DNA from: Lachnospiraceae bacterium
Lineage (GTDB): Bacteria; Bacillota; Clostridia; Lachnospirales; Lachnospiraceae
Assembly (NCBI GenBank): GCA_017508825.1
Contig: JAFWRC010000115.1
Location: 1 to 40,394, forward strand
Reading direction: 5' to 3'
DNA length: 40,394 bases
The notes below the pieces were generated by a model that searched no databases, was not told where the DNA came from, and saw only the letters and a list, made by a program, of their open reading frames with translations. Within the stretch, counting starts at the first letter, position 1, and the number at the start of each line of letters is the position of its first letter. Both the position numbers and the translations under genes were made by a program. Of the stretch, positions 17,277 to 23,959 are shown one piece after another.

Positions 17277-17651
17277 TTAAAGTTCCTTCACCCACAGTCC
17301 ATGCAGATTGCAATACTCATATACCGCCACGGCAGCATCACCATCAGTCAGCGCAAATTCCGCTGCCGGCTTCTCCTCCGGTTTCAGATATTTGATCTGG
17401 CAGCCGTTTTTGCTTTCCAACGCAACGAACTGGATATAATGAGCCTCGATCATCGGGTGTTCCACCTCACCGATCTGCACCTTCACTGTATTCCCATCCA
17501 CAGTAACCGCAGGCACATGCTTTTCAAAAGCCCCGTCCGTCGCACCGGGTACCAGTTCCTTCATCGGTGCCCCACAGCATACCACAGGCACTTTGCTGTC
17601 GTTTACTTTGGTGATGATGTTTCCACAGGTTTCACAACGATAGAATTTCAT
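17277..17651 (-). CDS. dfx: Superoxide reductase (desulfoferrodoxin, two-iron type)
   Basis: Superoxide reductase reduces superoxide to hydrogen peroxide without releasing oxygen, suiting anaerobes. The 124-residue protein has the N-terminal desulforedoxin Cys4 iron site (CETCG...VVCCG, about residues 6-29). The catalytic centre II ligands are histidines in EKHVP, EHPM and EAHYI and the C-terminal CNLHGLW. I chose the ATG at 17651 with AAGGAG 9 bases upstream; an in-frame TTG 18 bases earlier overlaps that site. It is the first gene after a clear promoter and is followed after 6 bases by the ExbB-like gene. Confidence 0.94.
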   Translation of the reverse strand: MKFYRCETCGNIITKVNDSKVPVVCCGAPMKELVPGATDGAFEKHVPAVTVDGNTVKVQIGEVEHPMIEAHYIQFVALESKNGCQIKYLKPEEKPAAEFALTDGDAAVAVYEYCNLHGLWVKEL

Positions 17652-17701
17652 GATCCTGACTCCTTTCAATCTGTGACAAGAATTCGATAAACAACGTTAT
17701 C

Positions 17702-17730
17702 ATTATAGCACAGAATCCGGCCCGCTTCAA
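17702..17730 (-). promoter_or_regulatory. Promoter of the superoxide reductase-ExbBD-kinase operon
   Basis: On the minus strand TTGAAG (17725-17730) and TATAAT (17702-17707) are 17 bases apart, about 50 bases upstream of the dfx ATG. The later genes of the operon show no comparable promoter and lie within 0-26 bases of each other. No obvious PerR-type operator was seen. Confidence 0.78.
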
Positions 17731-17736
17731 TGCAGA

Positions 17737-17765
17737 AAACCACTGTGAACGTATCACAGTGGTTT
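17737..17765 (-). terminator. Hairpin after the zinc-ribbon protein gene
   Basis: A perfect 12-base stem (AAACCACTGTGA with TCACAGTGGTTT) with a 5-base loop lies 26 bases beyond the stop codon of the gene at 17791. Only a short T-rich tail follows on the minus strand, so termination may be partial. It overlaps the approach to the dfx promoter. Confidence 0.6.
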
Positions 17766-17790
17766 CCGATCCGGGTGTCCGCCCCGCCTT

Positions 17791-18360
17791 TCAGTCGCTG
17801 TTTTTCTTTATAAACCCGCGCAGTGAATCCGGCCCGGTAAAGATCCGGTGGTCATTCCCCGTTTTTTCCGAAACATACGCCGTTCCTTTTGCGATATATC
17901 TGGTATACGGATAAGGGCCGTCATACGACCTGTCATCATAGTAAATATCGATGACCGTATCACAGTGATGAAGGACTGCATTGATCTTCAACTGGTACAA
18001 AGCGTCTTCCTCCGATGTCCCCTCACTGTCCAGTGTGACCGGTACTTTACCTGTGATCCGCTCTGCATATTCATCCCCTTTATATCCGATCGGATATGCC
18101 TCTACATCTTCCACCTTCTTTAACACGATCTTGTAGGTCTCTTCGATCAGCTGGCCGCACTTTTTACAGATCGGATCATGTTTGCGGAGCCAGTAGTTCG
18201 CAAAACGCTCCTCTCTTGCTCCCATAAACTCATAACGTTCAAAATTCTTATTCCTGCTTTGCTTCCCGCAGCAGGAACAGGTGACGATCCTGTTCTCATG
18301 AAATCTTTTTGCCGCATATCCCGCTCCCGCGATCGCCATCGGAACAACAAACCATGCCAT
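17791..18360 (-). CDS. Zinc-ribbon-like protein of unknown function
   Basis: I do not recognise this 189-residue protein. It has a short hydrophobic N-terminus (WFVVPMAIAGAGYAA), then paired cysteines CSCCG and CKKCG (about residues 29 and 69), which look like a treble-clef or zinc-ribbon site. A mixed domain with ADP-like aromatic and charged patches (DVYYDDRSY type, KGTAYVSEKT) follows. I chose the ATG at 18360 with GAGGTG 6 bases upstream; a GTG 9 bases earlier overlaps the stop codon of the hydrolase. Close spacing implies translational coupling to the hydrolase. Confidence 0.7.
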   Translation of the reverse strand: MAWFVVPMAIAGAGYAAKRFHENRIVTCSCCGKQSRNKNFERYEFMGAREERFANYWLRKHDPICKKCGQLIEETYKIVLKKVEDVEAYPIGYKGDEYAERITGKVPVTLDSEGTSEEDALYQLKINAVLHHCDTVIDIYYDDRSYDGPYPYTRYIAKGTAYVSEKTGNDHRIFTGPDSLRGFIKKNSD

Positions 18361-18365
18361 ACCAT

Positions 18366-19106
18366 TCACCTCTTCCTGAAAAATTCGTAGATCGCCGTAT
18401 ACAGTTCATCCAGATATCCGCCGTAACAATGATCGGCTCCGGAGATGGCCACCAGCGTCGCATTTTTATACAGGGATACCGCTTTTTCCACATACCCATA
18501 AGGAACCACACTGTCGGATGCGCCGTGCACGATCAGTACCGGCCCGTTGTATCTTGCGATCTCATCTTCCACATGGATCGTCTGGGCCACCCGGATATAA
18601 TCGCCATCCAGTGTGTGCTCCCAGGTCTGCAGCACATCCGGAATGTGCTGCGGATCAAACTCCGTTCCCAGCAATGTCCCCTGTCTCGCAAATTCCGGGA
18701 TCATCCATGCCGGCGACATCGGAATGATCGCCTTCAGATCATCCGCGCACATACCGCCGACCAGCATCGTCAGCAGACCGCCCTGCGAATGCCCGCACAG
18801 ATACAGGTCTGTCACAAAATCCAGTTTCTTTGCATACGCAACGACTGCCAATGCATTCGTCACCCATTTGTACAACGTGTGGCTGCGAAACTCCCCGTCA
18901 CTGCCTCCGTGCCCGTACATCTCTGCCCGCAGCACCGCAACGCCCGCATCGTTCATCGCCTTCTGCGTAGTCGTCAGGTGTTCTTCTTCCATATTCCCGG
19001 TAAACCCGTGGATCAGAATGCACAGCGGACATTTTTCCGCACCGTCCGGTTTATCCAGCTTTGCATGCAACCGGATCCCGTCACAATCAATGTAAAATTC
19101 TTCCAT
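18366..19106 (-). CDS. Alpha/beta hydrolase, esterase-like
   Basis: The 246-residue protein has an alpha/beta hydrolase fold with HGFTGN near the N-terminus (oxyanion region), nucleophile Ser in GHSQGG (about 104), the acid Asp in GASDSVVP (about 199) and catalytic His in DHCYGG (about 225). It most resembles cytoplasmic cinnamoyl/feruloyl-type esterases of gut Firmicutes and lactobacilli; the natural substrate is not known. There is no signal peptide, so it acts inside the cell. It follows the transpeptidase-phosphatase gene by 53 bases and is followed directly by the zinc-ribbon gene. Confidence 0.88.
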   Translation of the reverse strand: MEEFYIDCDGIRLHAKLDKPDGAEKCPLCILIHGFTGNMEEEHLTTTQKAMNDAGVAVLRAEMYGHGGSDGEFRSHTLYKWVTNALAVVAYAKKLDFVTDLYLCGHSQGGLLTMLVGGMCADDLKAIIPMSPAWMIPEFARQGTLLGTEFDPQHIPDVLQTWEHTLDGDYIRVAQTIHVEDEIARYNGPVLIVHGASDSVVPYGYVEKAVSLYKNATLVAISGADHCYGGYLDELYTAIYEFFRKR

Positions 19107-19159
19107 CTTTCTTTCCCCTGAAATCTTTATTTGAGCTGCCCTTCGGTATACAGCTCAGC

Positions 19160-20977
19160 TCAGGCAGCATCTTTAAGATCCGCCGTTCCCGAACCTCCGA
19201 TTGCCTGCGGTTCGATATACTGCACACCCGATTTGGTTATGCCTTCCGGATAGATGCGCAGGAAATCATTTTGCATCGAGATCGGGATGTATCCCTGCTT
19301 CACATATTGCGCCGCTTTTTCTTCCCAATTCTGCATGCCCCATTCCCGCGCGTTATCATCCGCAACCACCATAAATGCCGCAGAAGGATAGGGATTTTCC
19401 GAATCCAGCACATAATTCATCATGCTGGTATCGCTCCCGCTGTTTCCGAATGCCAGCACCGGACGCTGTCCGATCTCGCGCTCGATCCAGATTGCTTTAT
19501 TTGCATTCAGGTTCTTTTGAACAAAACCTCCGGTCAGCACAAGCTCATCACCATCGTTATACTTAAAGTCCATATTGGAAGCGACATTTTCGTAGCCGCG
19601 TACCTTCACCTCAAATTCCGTACCGATCACATGTGCCGGCGAAACATAGGGTGCGATCGGTGAATTTGCCACGATGGCTCTGGTAGTAGTCCGTTCCGTT
19701 CCGCTTACAACATAGATCGTGAAGCCGTTATCATACAGGTATTTTACCACTTCAACCATCGGAAGGTAAAAACCGTCGATATAGCGCATATTGTTGAAAC
19801 TGTCCGTCGGCTTCTTTCCGAATTCCACGGCATAATCATAAAGCTCGTCCACTGTCATCCCCGCATAGGCTTTTGCGAAATTTCTGGCAAGCTCCTCTCC
19901 GGCCGTATATCCGGGTTTGATCTCCAGAGCAGCTGCTTTCAGTTCATCCGATACCCTTTCCGGATGATCCTTCAGACAATAGTCTATAAACATGCAGGTA
20001 TCATAATAGGTAAAATAGGTTTCGCATGTAAGCGTCCCGTCCATATCAAATACGGCAATACGGTCCTGCACCGGGATAAAGTCCTTTGAACGCACATCTG
20101 TTACCGCATTAACATAAGCTGTCAAAGACTGCATCGCAACCGAAGACGGGTTCCATTCCAGGATATAATTCGGATCCGCCGCTGCCGCAGATGCCGGATT
20201 CATCAGATGCTCCTTGGTATCGATGACCACAACGCAATCTGCCTTTACTCTCTGCATGATCAGTTTCATAATGTTCTCAGGCACAGCCACACAGCCACCG
20301 GTATACGGATTTTCCGGGCCAAAGCAATGCAGGAAGATCGCTGATCCCCTGCCCGCCGTACCATCTGCATTAAAGCTGATGTTCAGGCAATACTGGTATT
20401 GATACTTATAGTCAATGATATGCTCGCTGTTCGCCATATCCAGATCCGGATAATCCCGGATATCCACCATCTCATTATAGTGTCTGCCGTTACGCATATC
20501 CCCGGACCAATAGGTATTTTGATCTACCTGTACATAGGGGATCGCGCACCCCGGATCTGCAGCGATGCCAAACGCTTTATTAAATCTATAGGTGCCGACC
20601 GGTGTCTGGCCGCAGCCTTCTTTATGATCCGCATCCAGACAAAGTCCGTTTTTCCCAACATATCCGGGCGTTGACAGTACTTCTTTCCAGGTGCCGTCCG
20701 CAGCCCGTTCATGCATCGATATCGTTGCCGTTGTCTTATCCGCGCCTGCACCTGCCACGATAAAAAGCTGCGTCACATCTCCACTCTGCGCCGAAGGCAG
20801 AGCGCTTACCCATTCCGGAGAATCCTTTATCTCCTGACCGGATGCATAGAGTCCGTCTGTCCCTTCGGACCGCACCGTTTCTTCGCCGGCTGCTTCCGTC
20901 CGCAGCGCAGGACTGCCAAATGCCCCGACCAGCAGCAGCATTGCCAAACCGTTTACCATACAGTTTCTCATCTTCAT
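19160..20977 (-). CDS. Secreted fusion of L,D-transpeptidase (YkuD-like) and HAD phosphatase domains
   Basis: The 605-residue protein starts with a signal peptide (hydrophobic core NGLAMLLLVGAFG, cleavage near residue 30). Residues about 60-250 are an L,D-transpeptidase-like domain of the type with an HCF...PYTGGCVAV motif: His near 219, Cys near 228. Such enzymes form 3-3 cross-links or attach proteins to peptidoglycan. Residues about 305-540 are a HAD hydrolase with FDMDGTLT, VVSGTE, a motif III lysine and FGNSGSDTSM, resembling phosphoserine-phosphatase-like members. Both domains keep their catalytic residues. The ATG has AAAGGA 9 bases upstream. Two catalytic domains, one normally cytoplasmic, secreted as one chain is unusual. 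I cannot name the phosphatase substrate. Confidence 0.85.
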   Translation of the reverse strand: MKMRNCMVNGLAMLLLVGAFGSPALRTEAAGEETVRSEGTDGLYASGQEIKDSPEWVSALPSAQSGDVTQLFIVAGAGADKTTATISMHERAADGTWKEVLSTPGYVGKNGLCLDADHKEGCGQTPVGTYRFNKAFGIAADPGCAIPYVQVDQNTYWSGDMRNGRHYNEMVDIRDYPDLDMANSEHIIDYKYQYQYCLNISFNADGTAGRGSAIFLHCFGPENPYTGGCVAVPENIMKLIMQRVKADCVVVIDTKEHLMNPASAAAADPNYILEWNPSSVAMQSLTAYVNAVTDVRSKDFIPVQDRIAVFDMDGTLTCETYFTYYDTCMFIDYCLKDHPERVSDELKAAALEIKPGYTAGEELARNFAKAYAGMTVDELYDYAVEFGKKPTDSFNNMRYIDGFYLPMVEVVKYLYDNGFTIYVVSGTERTTTRAIVANSPIAPYVSPAHVIGTEFEVKVRGYENVASNMDFKYNDGDELVLTGGFVQKNLNANKAIWIEREIGQRPVLAFGNSGSDTSMMNYVLDSENPYPSAAFMVVADDNAREWGMQNWEEKAAQYVKQGYIPISMQNDFLRIYPEGITKSGVQYIEPQAIGGSGTADLKDAA

Positions 20978-21055
20978 AAGCCATATTCCTTTCTTTGTTA
21001 TTTCACTTTATTGTATCGTAAAATCCCGATCTTTGCATTCCCAAATGATAAATTA

Positions 21056-21094
21056 GCGTTCTGCTTGCAAAAAGGCGTTCTGCAAGCAGAACGC
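21056..21094 (-). terminator. Terminator of the 30-residue microprotein gene
   Basis: On the minus strand GCGTTCTGC/GCAGAACGC (21075-21094) forms a 9-base stem followed by C and five T residues. A second half-site at 21056-21068 can instead pair perfectly over 13 bases with 21082-21094. It lies about 37 bases downstream of the microprotein stop codon. The same palindrome is found at position 1-19. Confidence 0.75.
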
Positions 21095-21130
21095 CCGGCA
21101 TGGTTGCAGCAGCAACACGCTTCTATTCAT

Positions 21131-21223
21131 CTACCCCACGCAGACCATCAGCGGACCATAATAGTGCAGGAATGTCATTACCAATACCATCACGCAAAAG
21201 AGCTTTTTCTTCGTCTTTGCCAT
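21131..21223 (-). CDS. Candidate 30-residue hydrophobic microprotein
   Basis: The reading frame encodes a short basic head (MAKTKKK), a hydrophobic stretch of about 12 residues (LFCVMVLVMTFL) and a tail rich in Tyr, Met and Val with a second cysteine near the end. The ATG is preceded at 7 bases by AGAGGGGGA, one of the strongest ribosome binding sites in the window, and an intrinsic terminator follows. The architecture fits a small membrane peptide, toxin-like peptide or secreted signal. No known family is recognised, and no immunity or processing gene is evident beside it. An overlapping 61-codon frame in another phase lacks such a ribosome binding site. Confidence 0.5.
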   Translation of the reverse strand: MAKTKKKLFCVMVLVMTFLHYYGPLMVCVG

Positions 21224-21560
21224 CGTCAGATCCCCCTCTCTTACACTGCCCCCCTTCGGGTCTGCCACTGTTCTGTTGTATGGCATCACAGTGGTATGCC
21301 ATTAACAATATTATATATGAAACAGCCCTTCCATACTATGCGTAAAAACGTATATATAATAAAGCTCCGTTTGTACATCATGTACAAACAATTATTTTCT
21401 GAATATTTACTGCCGTTTTTTCTGCGATAATTCCGCCGCTTTCTGATATTAACCTATATCGATCTCACTTAACCCTGCAGTTCTTCTCTTACGCTGTTTA
21501 TGGTCCGTTTTATGTTTCTGCGGATCTGTTGCCATAACCTCTCACTTTTCATTTATAACA
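21224..21560. other. Intergenic region between the microprotein and the zinc-ribbon gene terminator
   Basis: The 21224-21366 part is the leader of the microprotein on the minus strand, with a TGGCAT/ATGCCA hairpin (21281-21301) and a TATAAT-like hexamer without a convincing -35. A 21-base palindrome lies at 21369-21389. A 28-codon minus-strand frame (MATDPQKHK...), with a GAGAGG only 2 bases before its ATG near 21534, is too weakly supported to call. Nothing else was recognised. Confidence 0.4.
21369..21389. promoter_or_regulatory. 21-base palindrome, possible operator
   Basis: Ten-base arms GTTTGTACAT and ATGTACAAAC surround a single central base. The site lies 146 bases upstream of the microprotein ATG, next to TATTAT/TATATA sequences (about 21351-21361) that could serve as -10 elements. 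Such symmetry fits a dimeric repressor site (for example TetR or GntR type); no regulator gene is adjacent. Confidence 0.5.
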
Positions 21561-21561
21561 T

Positions 21562-21586
21562 AAAAACGGCGGCCTGAAAAGCCGCC
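21562..21586 (-). terminator. Terminator of the c-di-GMP-controlled gene
   Basis: On the minus strand GGCGGC/GCCGCC with a 7-base loop (21568-21586) is followed by G and five T residues (21562-21566). It lies about 38 bases after the stop codon of the zinc-ribbon membrane protein. Confidence 0.8.
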
Positions 21587-21623
21587 ACCCCTGCATCCGC
21601 AGCTGTATAGACAATGGATCGCA

Positions 21624-22178
21624 TCAGTTCTTCTTTTTCTCCATCAAAATAAAGCCTGCTGTGATCATCCCGATACTCGCAAGAACGATCAGGTAAAATC
21701 CGATTCCCGGCTGCAATACTCCGCTCAGATTTATTTGACCAAATCTCGTATCATAGCTTGAAAGCCTTTTGGAATTGTATACATACTGCAGGATTATATC
21801 AACAATAAACAAAATCCCAAGAATGATAGTATCTCTTGCCACACTTTTATTCTTCAGCGTAATTTCGATCAGTTCCGCTGCCAACAGCACAAAACCAAGG
21901 ATCGTTAATCCGATAACACCTTCGTGCCAGAAACTGATGCTTCCTTCGCTCCCTAATATACGATAAGAGAAAAAGGGCAAAAACGTAGAAACTGCCACCA
22001 CAATACAGGATATTACCACAACCAGAATTCCTGCCATAGAATACGGTTCCGTATTCTTTATTACAGGCTGCTCTTCCATATGTTCATTTGCTCTTGCAAT
22101 CGGATAACCACATCCCGGACAGCTTGCCGCCTGATCTGATACCTGTTTTCCACACTCCGGACAATCGATTAAAGCCAT
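21624..22178 (-). CDS. Zinc-ribbon membrane protein under c-di-GMP riboswitch control
   Basis: The 184-residue protein begins with a zinc ribbon (CPECGKQVSDQAASCPGCG, residues 6-24) and then has four predicted transmembrane helices (about 45-70, 80-105, 115-132, 152-178), ending in a basic tail. It belongs to the large group of zinc-ribbon membrane proteins of Firmicutes whose function is unknown. The ATG has a strong AAGGAGG 8 bases upstream. Its leader contains a cyclic-di-GMP-I riboswitch and an intrinsic terminator, and it is a single-gene unit with its own terminator. This ties it to lifestyle switching such as adhesion or motility, but nothing in the protein itself says how. Confidence 0.85.
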   Translation of the reverse strand: MALIDCPECGKQVSDQAASCPGCGYPIARANEHMEEQPVIKNTEPYSMAGILVVVISCIVVAVSTFLPFFSYRILGSEGSISFWHEGVIGLTILGFVLLAAELIEITLKNKSVARDTIILGILFIVDIILQYVYNSKRLSSYDTRFGQINLSGVLQPGIGFYLIVLASIGMITAGFILMEKKKN

Positions 22179-22217
22179 AGTTTTTCCTCCTTTTCTGTTT
22201 TGTAAAATCTATATACT

Positions 22218-22253
22218 AAAAATGGCATTATGAAATTGCTTCCATAATGCCAT
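22218..22253 (-). terminator. Intrinsic terminator in the riboswitch expression platform
   Basis: On the minus strand ATGGCATTATG pairs with CATAATGCCAT (11 bases, 22222-22253) around a 10-base loop and runs into five T residues. It lies between the c-di-GMP aptamer and the ribosome binding site, the standard place for ligand-controlled termination. Confidence 0.85.
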
Positions 22254-22278
22254 ATCAAGTCGGTCTCGTAATAATTAT

Positions 22279-22376
22279 GATCGCAACTGGCTGACATTGA
22301 TGTATGCAATCGCATTTCATCATTAGTCCCTATAGCTTTGCGCCGCCACCTTTCGATGGCTTTGCCCTTTATACAT
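22279..22376 (-). ncRNA. Cyclic-di-GMP-I (GEMM-I) riboswitch aptamer
   Basis: Read on the minus strand, the aptamer shows the conserved GEMM-I elements in order: AGGGCAAAGCC, a GAAA tetraloop (CATCGAAAGGTGG), GCGCAAAGCTA, AGGGACTAA, a second stem with a GAAATGC-type loop, and finally TGTCAGCCAGTTGC. The first stem's GAAA loop would dock into the tetraloop receptor of the second. This class binds cyclic di-GMP. Transcription from the promoter at 22380-22408 would start within a few bases of the aptamer. The downstream terminator suggests transcriptional control; whether c-di-GMP turns the gene on or off is not certain from the sequence. Confidence 0.88.
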
Positions 22377-22379
22377 GAT

Positions 22380-22408
22380 ATTATATGCGTTTGTCCGAAA
22401 AAAATCAA
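22380..22408 (-). promoter_or_regulatory. Promoter of the riboswitch-controlled gene
   Basis: TTGATT (22403-22408) and TATAAT (22380-22385) on the minus strand are 17 bases apart, placing the start site at the beginning of the aptamer. Confidence 0.85.
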
Positions 22409-22741
22409 CCGGGTTCTCTGTTCAGATATGTAGATTTTACCTGTAGATATTTGTTAAATCTGTACACCCTTAGATTACAGACATACAATCTGAAAGCCCC
22501 CCGAAACTTACAGAATCCATATTCCTCTCCCAAATATACTATTATAACACCTAAAACAAAAAAATCTCTTTTCCTTTGCATCCAATACGATCTATCATCG
22601 TCCCAGAATACGATGTTAAAGTATTCCCCATCACTTCCCGTTTCCAAATTAGCTTCCGCAGAATGGAGATAAACTTCCTTGTCTATTCCGATATAAAGAA
22701 TAAAGCCAAAAAACTTTTTTTCTTTGATTGAATTGTTTCAT
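22405..22741 (-). pseudogene. Short frameshifted gene after the acyltransferase
   Basis: An ATG at 22741, 10 bases after the acyltransferase stop codon, starts a frame (MKQFNQRKK) that soon stops. Removing one base from the seven-A tract at 22715-22721 joins it to a 100-codon open frame (FFGFILYIGIDKEVYLH...) giving about 111 residues and ending at 22405. The product is rich in aromatic residues, with a DDDRSYW segment and a hydrophobic FFVLGVIIVYL stretch. I do not recognise it. It could be a pseudogene, a phase-variable gene, or a base-call error in the homopolymer. Confidence 0.4.
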
Positions 22742-22751
22742 TTTCCGGCTC

Positions 22752-23879
22752 TTACTTTTTCCGTACAACAGACGACACTATCTTATCATATAATAGTTTC
22801 AAAACCAGCGGTCCAAATAGGCCAAAGACAACGTAGATCGATCTTACATTGCTGTTGATTTCCCAATAATACCATTCGGATTCCATAAAGTATTCAGAAT
22901 TAAAGTATGGTAAAGTAATAAGGTTCTCATTAATCGCCATAAGTATGCAGTTCAGCACATTGAAGAACGCTATTTGAAATCCCATTATCCAGAACGTATT
23001 ACATGAAATATAGTTAACGAGCCTGCTCTCCTGCAAAGGTTTGCCGAGAAGATCTACAATCGTCAGCCAGAATGCTATTCCGATAATGGAAGATATCAGC
23101 GGAGTAATGATATAGGGGCTCGTAAATCCCGACAGATCATCAATTCTGTCAAAAGCGATATCGTATGCCAGCGGCATATAGTTGGAACGCACCACATTGA
23201 CGATAAGAAGTGCAAACAGCAGACCGACCTTCCATCCTCCCGAGAGTTTCTCGTGCTTCCCTTCAAGATACTCCCTATAGAGTATACCGAGCTCTATAAA
23301 CGGAAGCAGAAACAACACCTTTAAAGGAAGCAAGATGTTCTCCAGAGTGACCGGATCCATATTCTTCGCCAGATATACTACCAGCAGGTTAAGACAGGCA
23401 AATATTGGGAACATGATGTAACTGTGCCAGATCCTGAAAAGGCGTTTCTTCATGACTGCATATACCATAAGAACTGAGAATAACGATATCACGAACCACA
23501 TGGGCGTTACAAGTGCATAGGGTGCACCTATAGTCACTACTCTCTGTAGCATATACACAAGATACCCCGGCGGATAGGAAGGTACTTCTCCAAGCTTATA
23601 GAGATCGATCAGCCACTGTAGCCCGAATACAGCCACGGATATTCCCAGATACGGCAGGAGCAGTGTTCTTATCTTTCTCCGCAGAAAAGCCGAAAGCTTA
23701 GTAGAAGAGTCCACCTTATTAAAATATCCGGATATGAATACGAACATCGGCATAAAGAACGAGTTATATGGGATGTAATTACCAAACAGGTTAAAAGCCG
23801 TGAATGTATGCGAATCAACCACCATAAAGATACCTATAGCTGATAACAACATAAATTTCTTATTGGACTTGTTTCGCAT
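22752..23879 (-). CDS. Membrane acyltransferase (acyltransferase 3 family)
   Basis: The 375-residue protein is almost wholly hydrophobic, with about ten predicted helices, and fits the OafA/OatA-like acyltransferase 3 family that O-acetylates surface glycans, teichoic acids or peptidoglycan. The N-terminal helix carries a candidate catalytic His (VVDSHTF, about residue 23) and FVFISGYF follows (about 46-53), a family hallmark. A basic RRKIR loop comes after helix two. It lacks the extra SGNH domain of larger members. The ATG has TGGAGT 8 bases upstream. It is more AT-rich than the 1-20 kb genes. No polysaccharide cluster is nearby, so the acceptor is unknown. Confidence 0.88.
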   Translation of the reverse strand: MRNKSNKKFMLLSAIGIFMVVDSHTFTAFNLFGNYIPYNSFFMPMFVFISGYFNKVDSSTKLSAFLRRKIRTLLLPYLGISVAVFGLQWLIDLYKLGEVPSYPPGYLVYMLQRVVTIGAPYALVTPMWFVISLFSVLMVYAVMKKRLFRIWHSYIMFPIFACLNLLVVYLAKNMDPVTLENILLPLKVLFLLPFIELGILYREYLEGKHEKLSGGWKVGLLFALLIVNVVRSNYMPLAYDIAFDRIDDLSGFTSPYIITPLISSIIGIAFWLTIVDLLGKPLQESRLVNYISCNTFWIMGFQIAFFNVLNCILMAINENLITLPYFNSEYFMESEWYYWEINSNVRSIYVVFGLFGPLVLKLLYDKIVSSVVRKK

Positions 23880-23959
23880 AGTTTTTTACTCCATATATAA
23901 TTGGTCTACAAGGGCAAATTTTCACTTAACTTGCGATTCGTTTTCGGCGTTCATATCGT

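Noticed and set aside
21131-21223. Type I toxin-antitoxin call for the 30-residue peptide
   Set aside because: Size and hydrophobicity fit, but no convincing antisense RNA promoter was found on the plus strand, so it is only called a candidate microprotein.
22169-22408. Minus-strand frame of 79 codons upstream of the zinc-ribbon gene
   Set aside because: It covers the promoter, riboswitch and terminator, and its codons follow the conserved RNA motifs rather than a protein.
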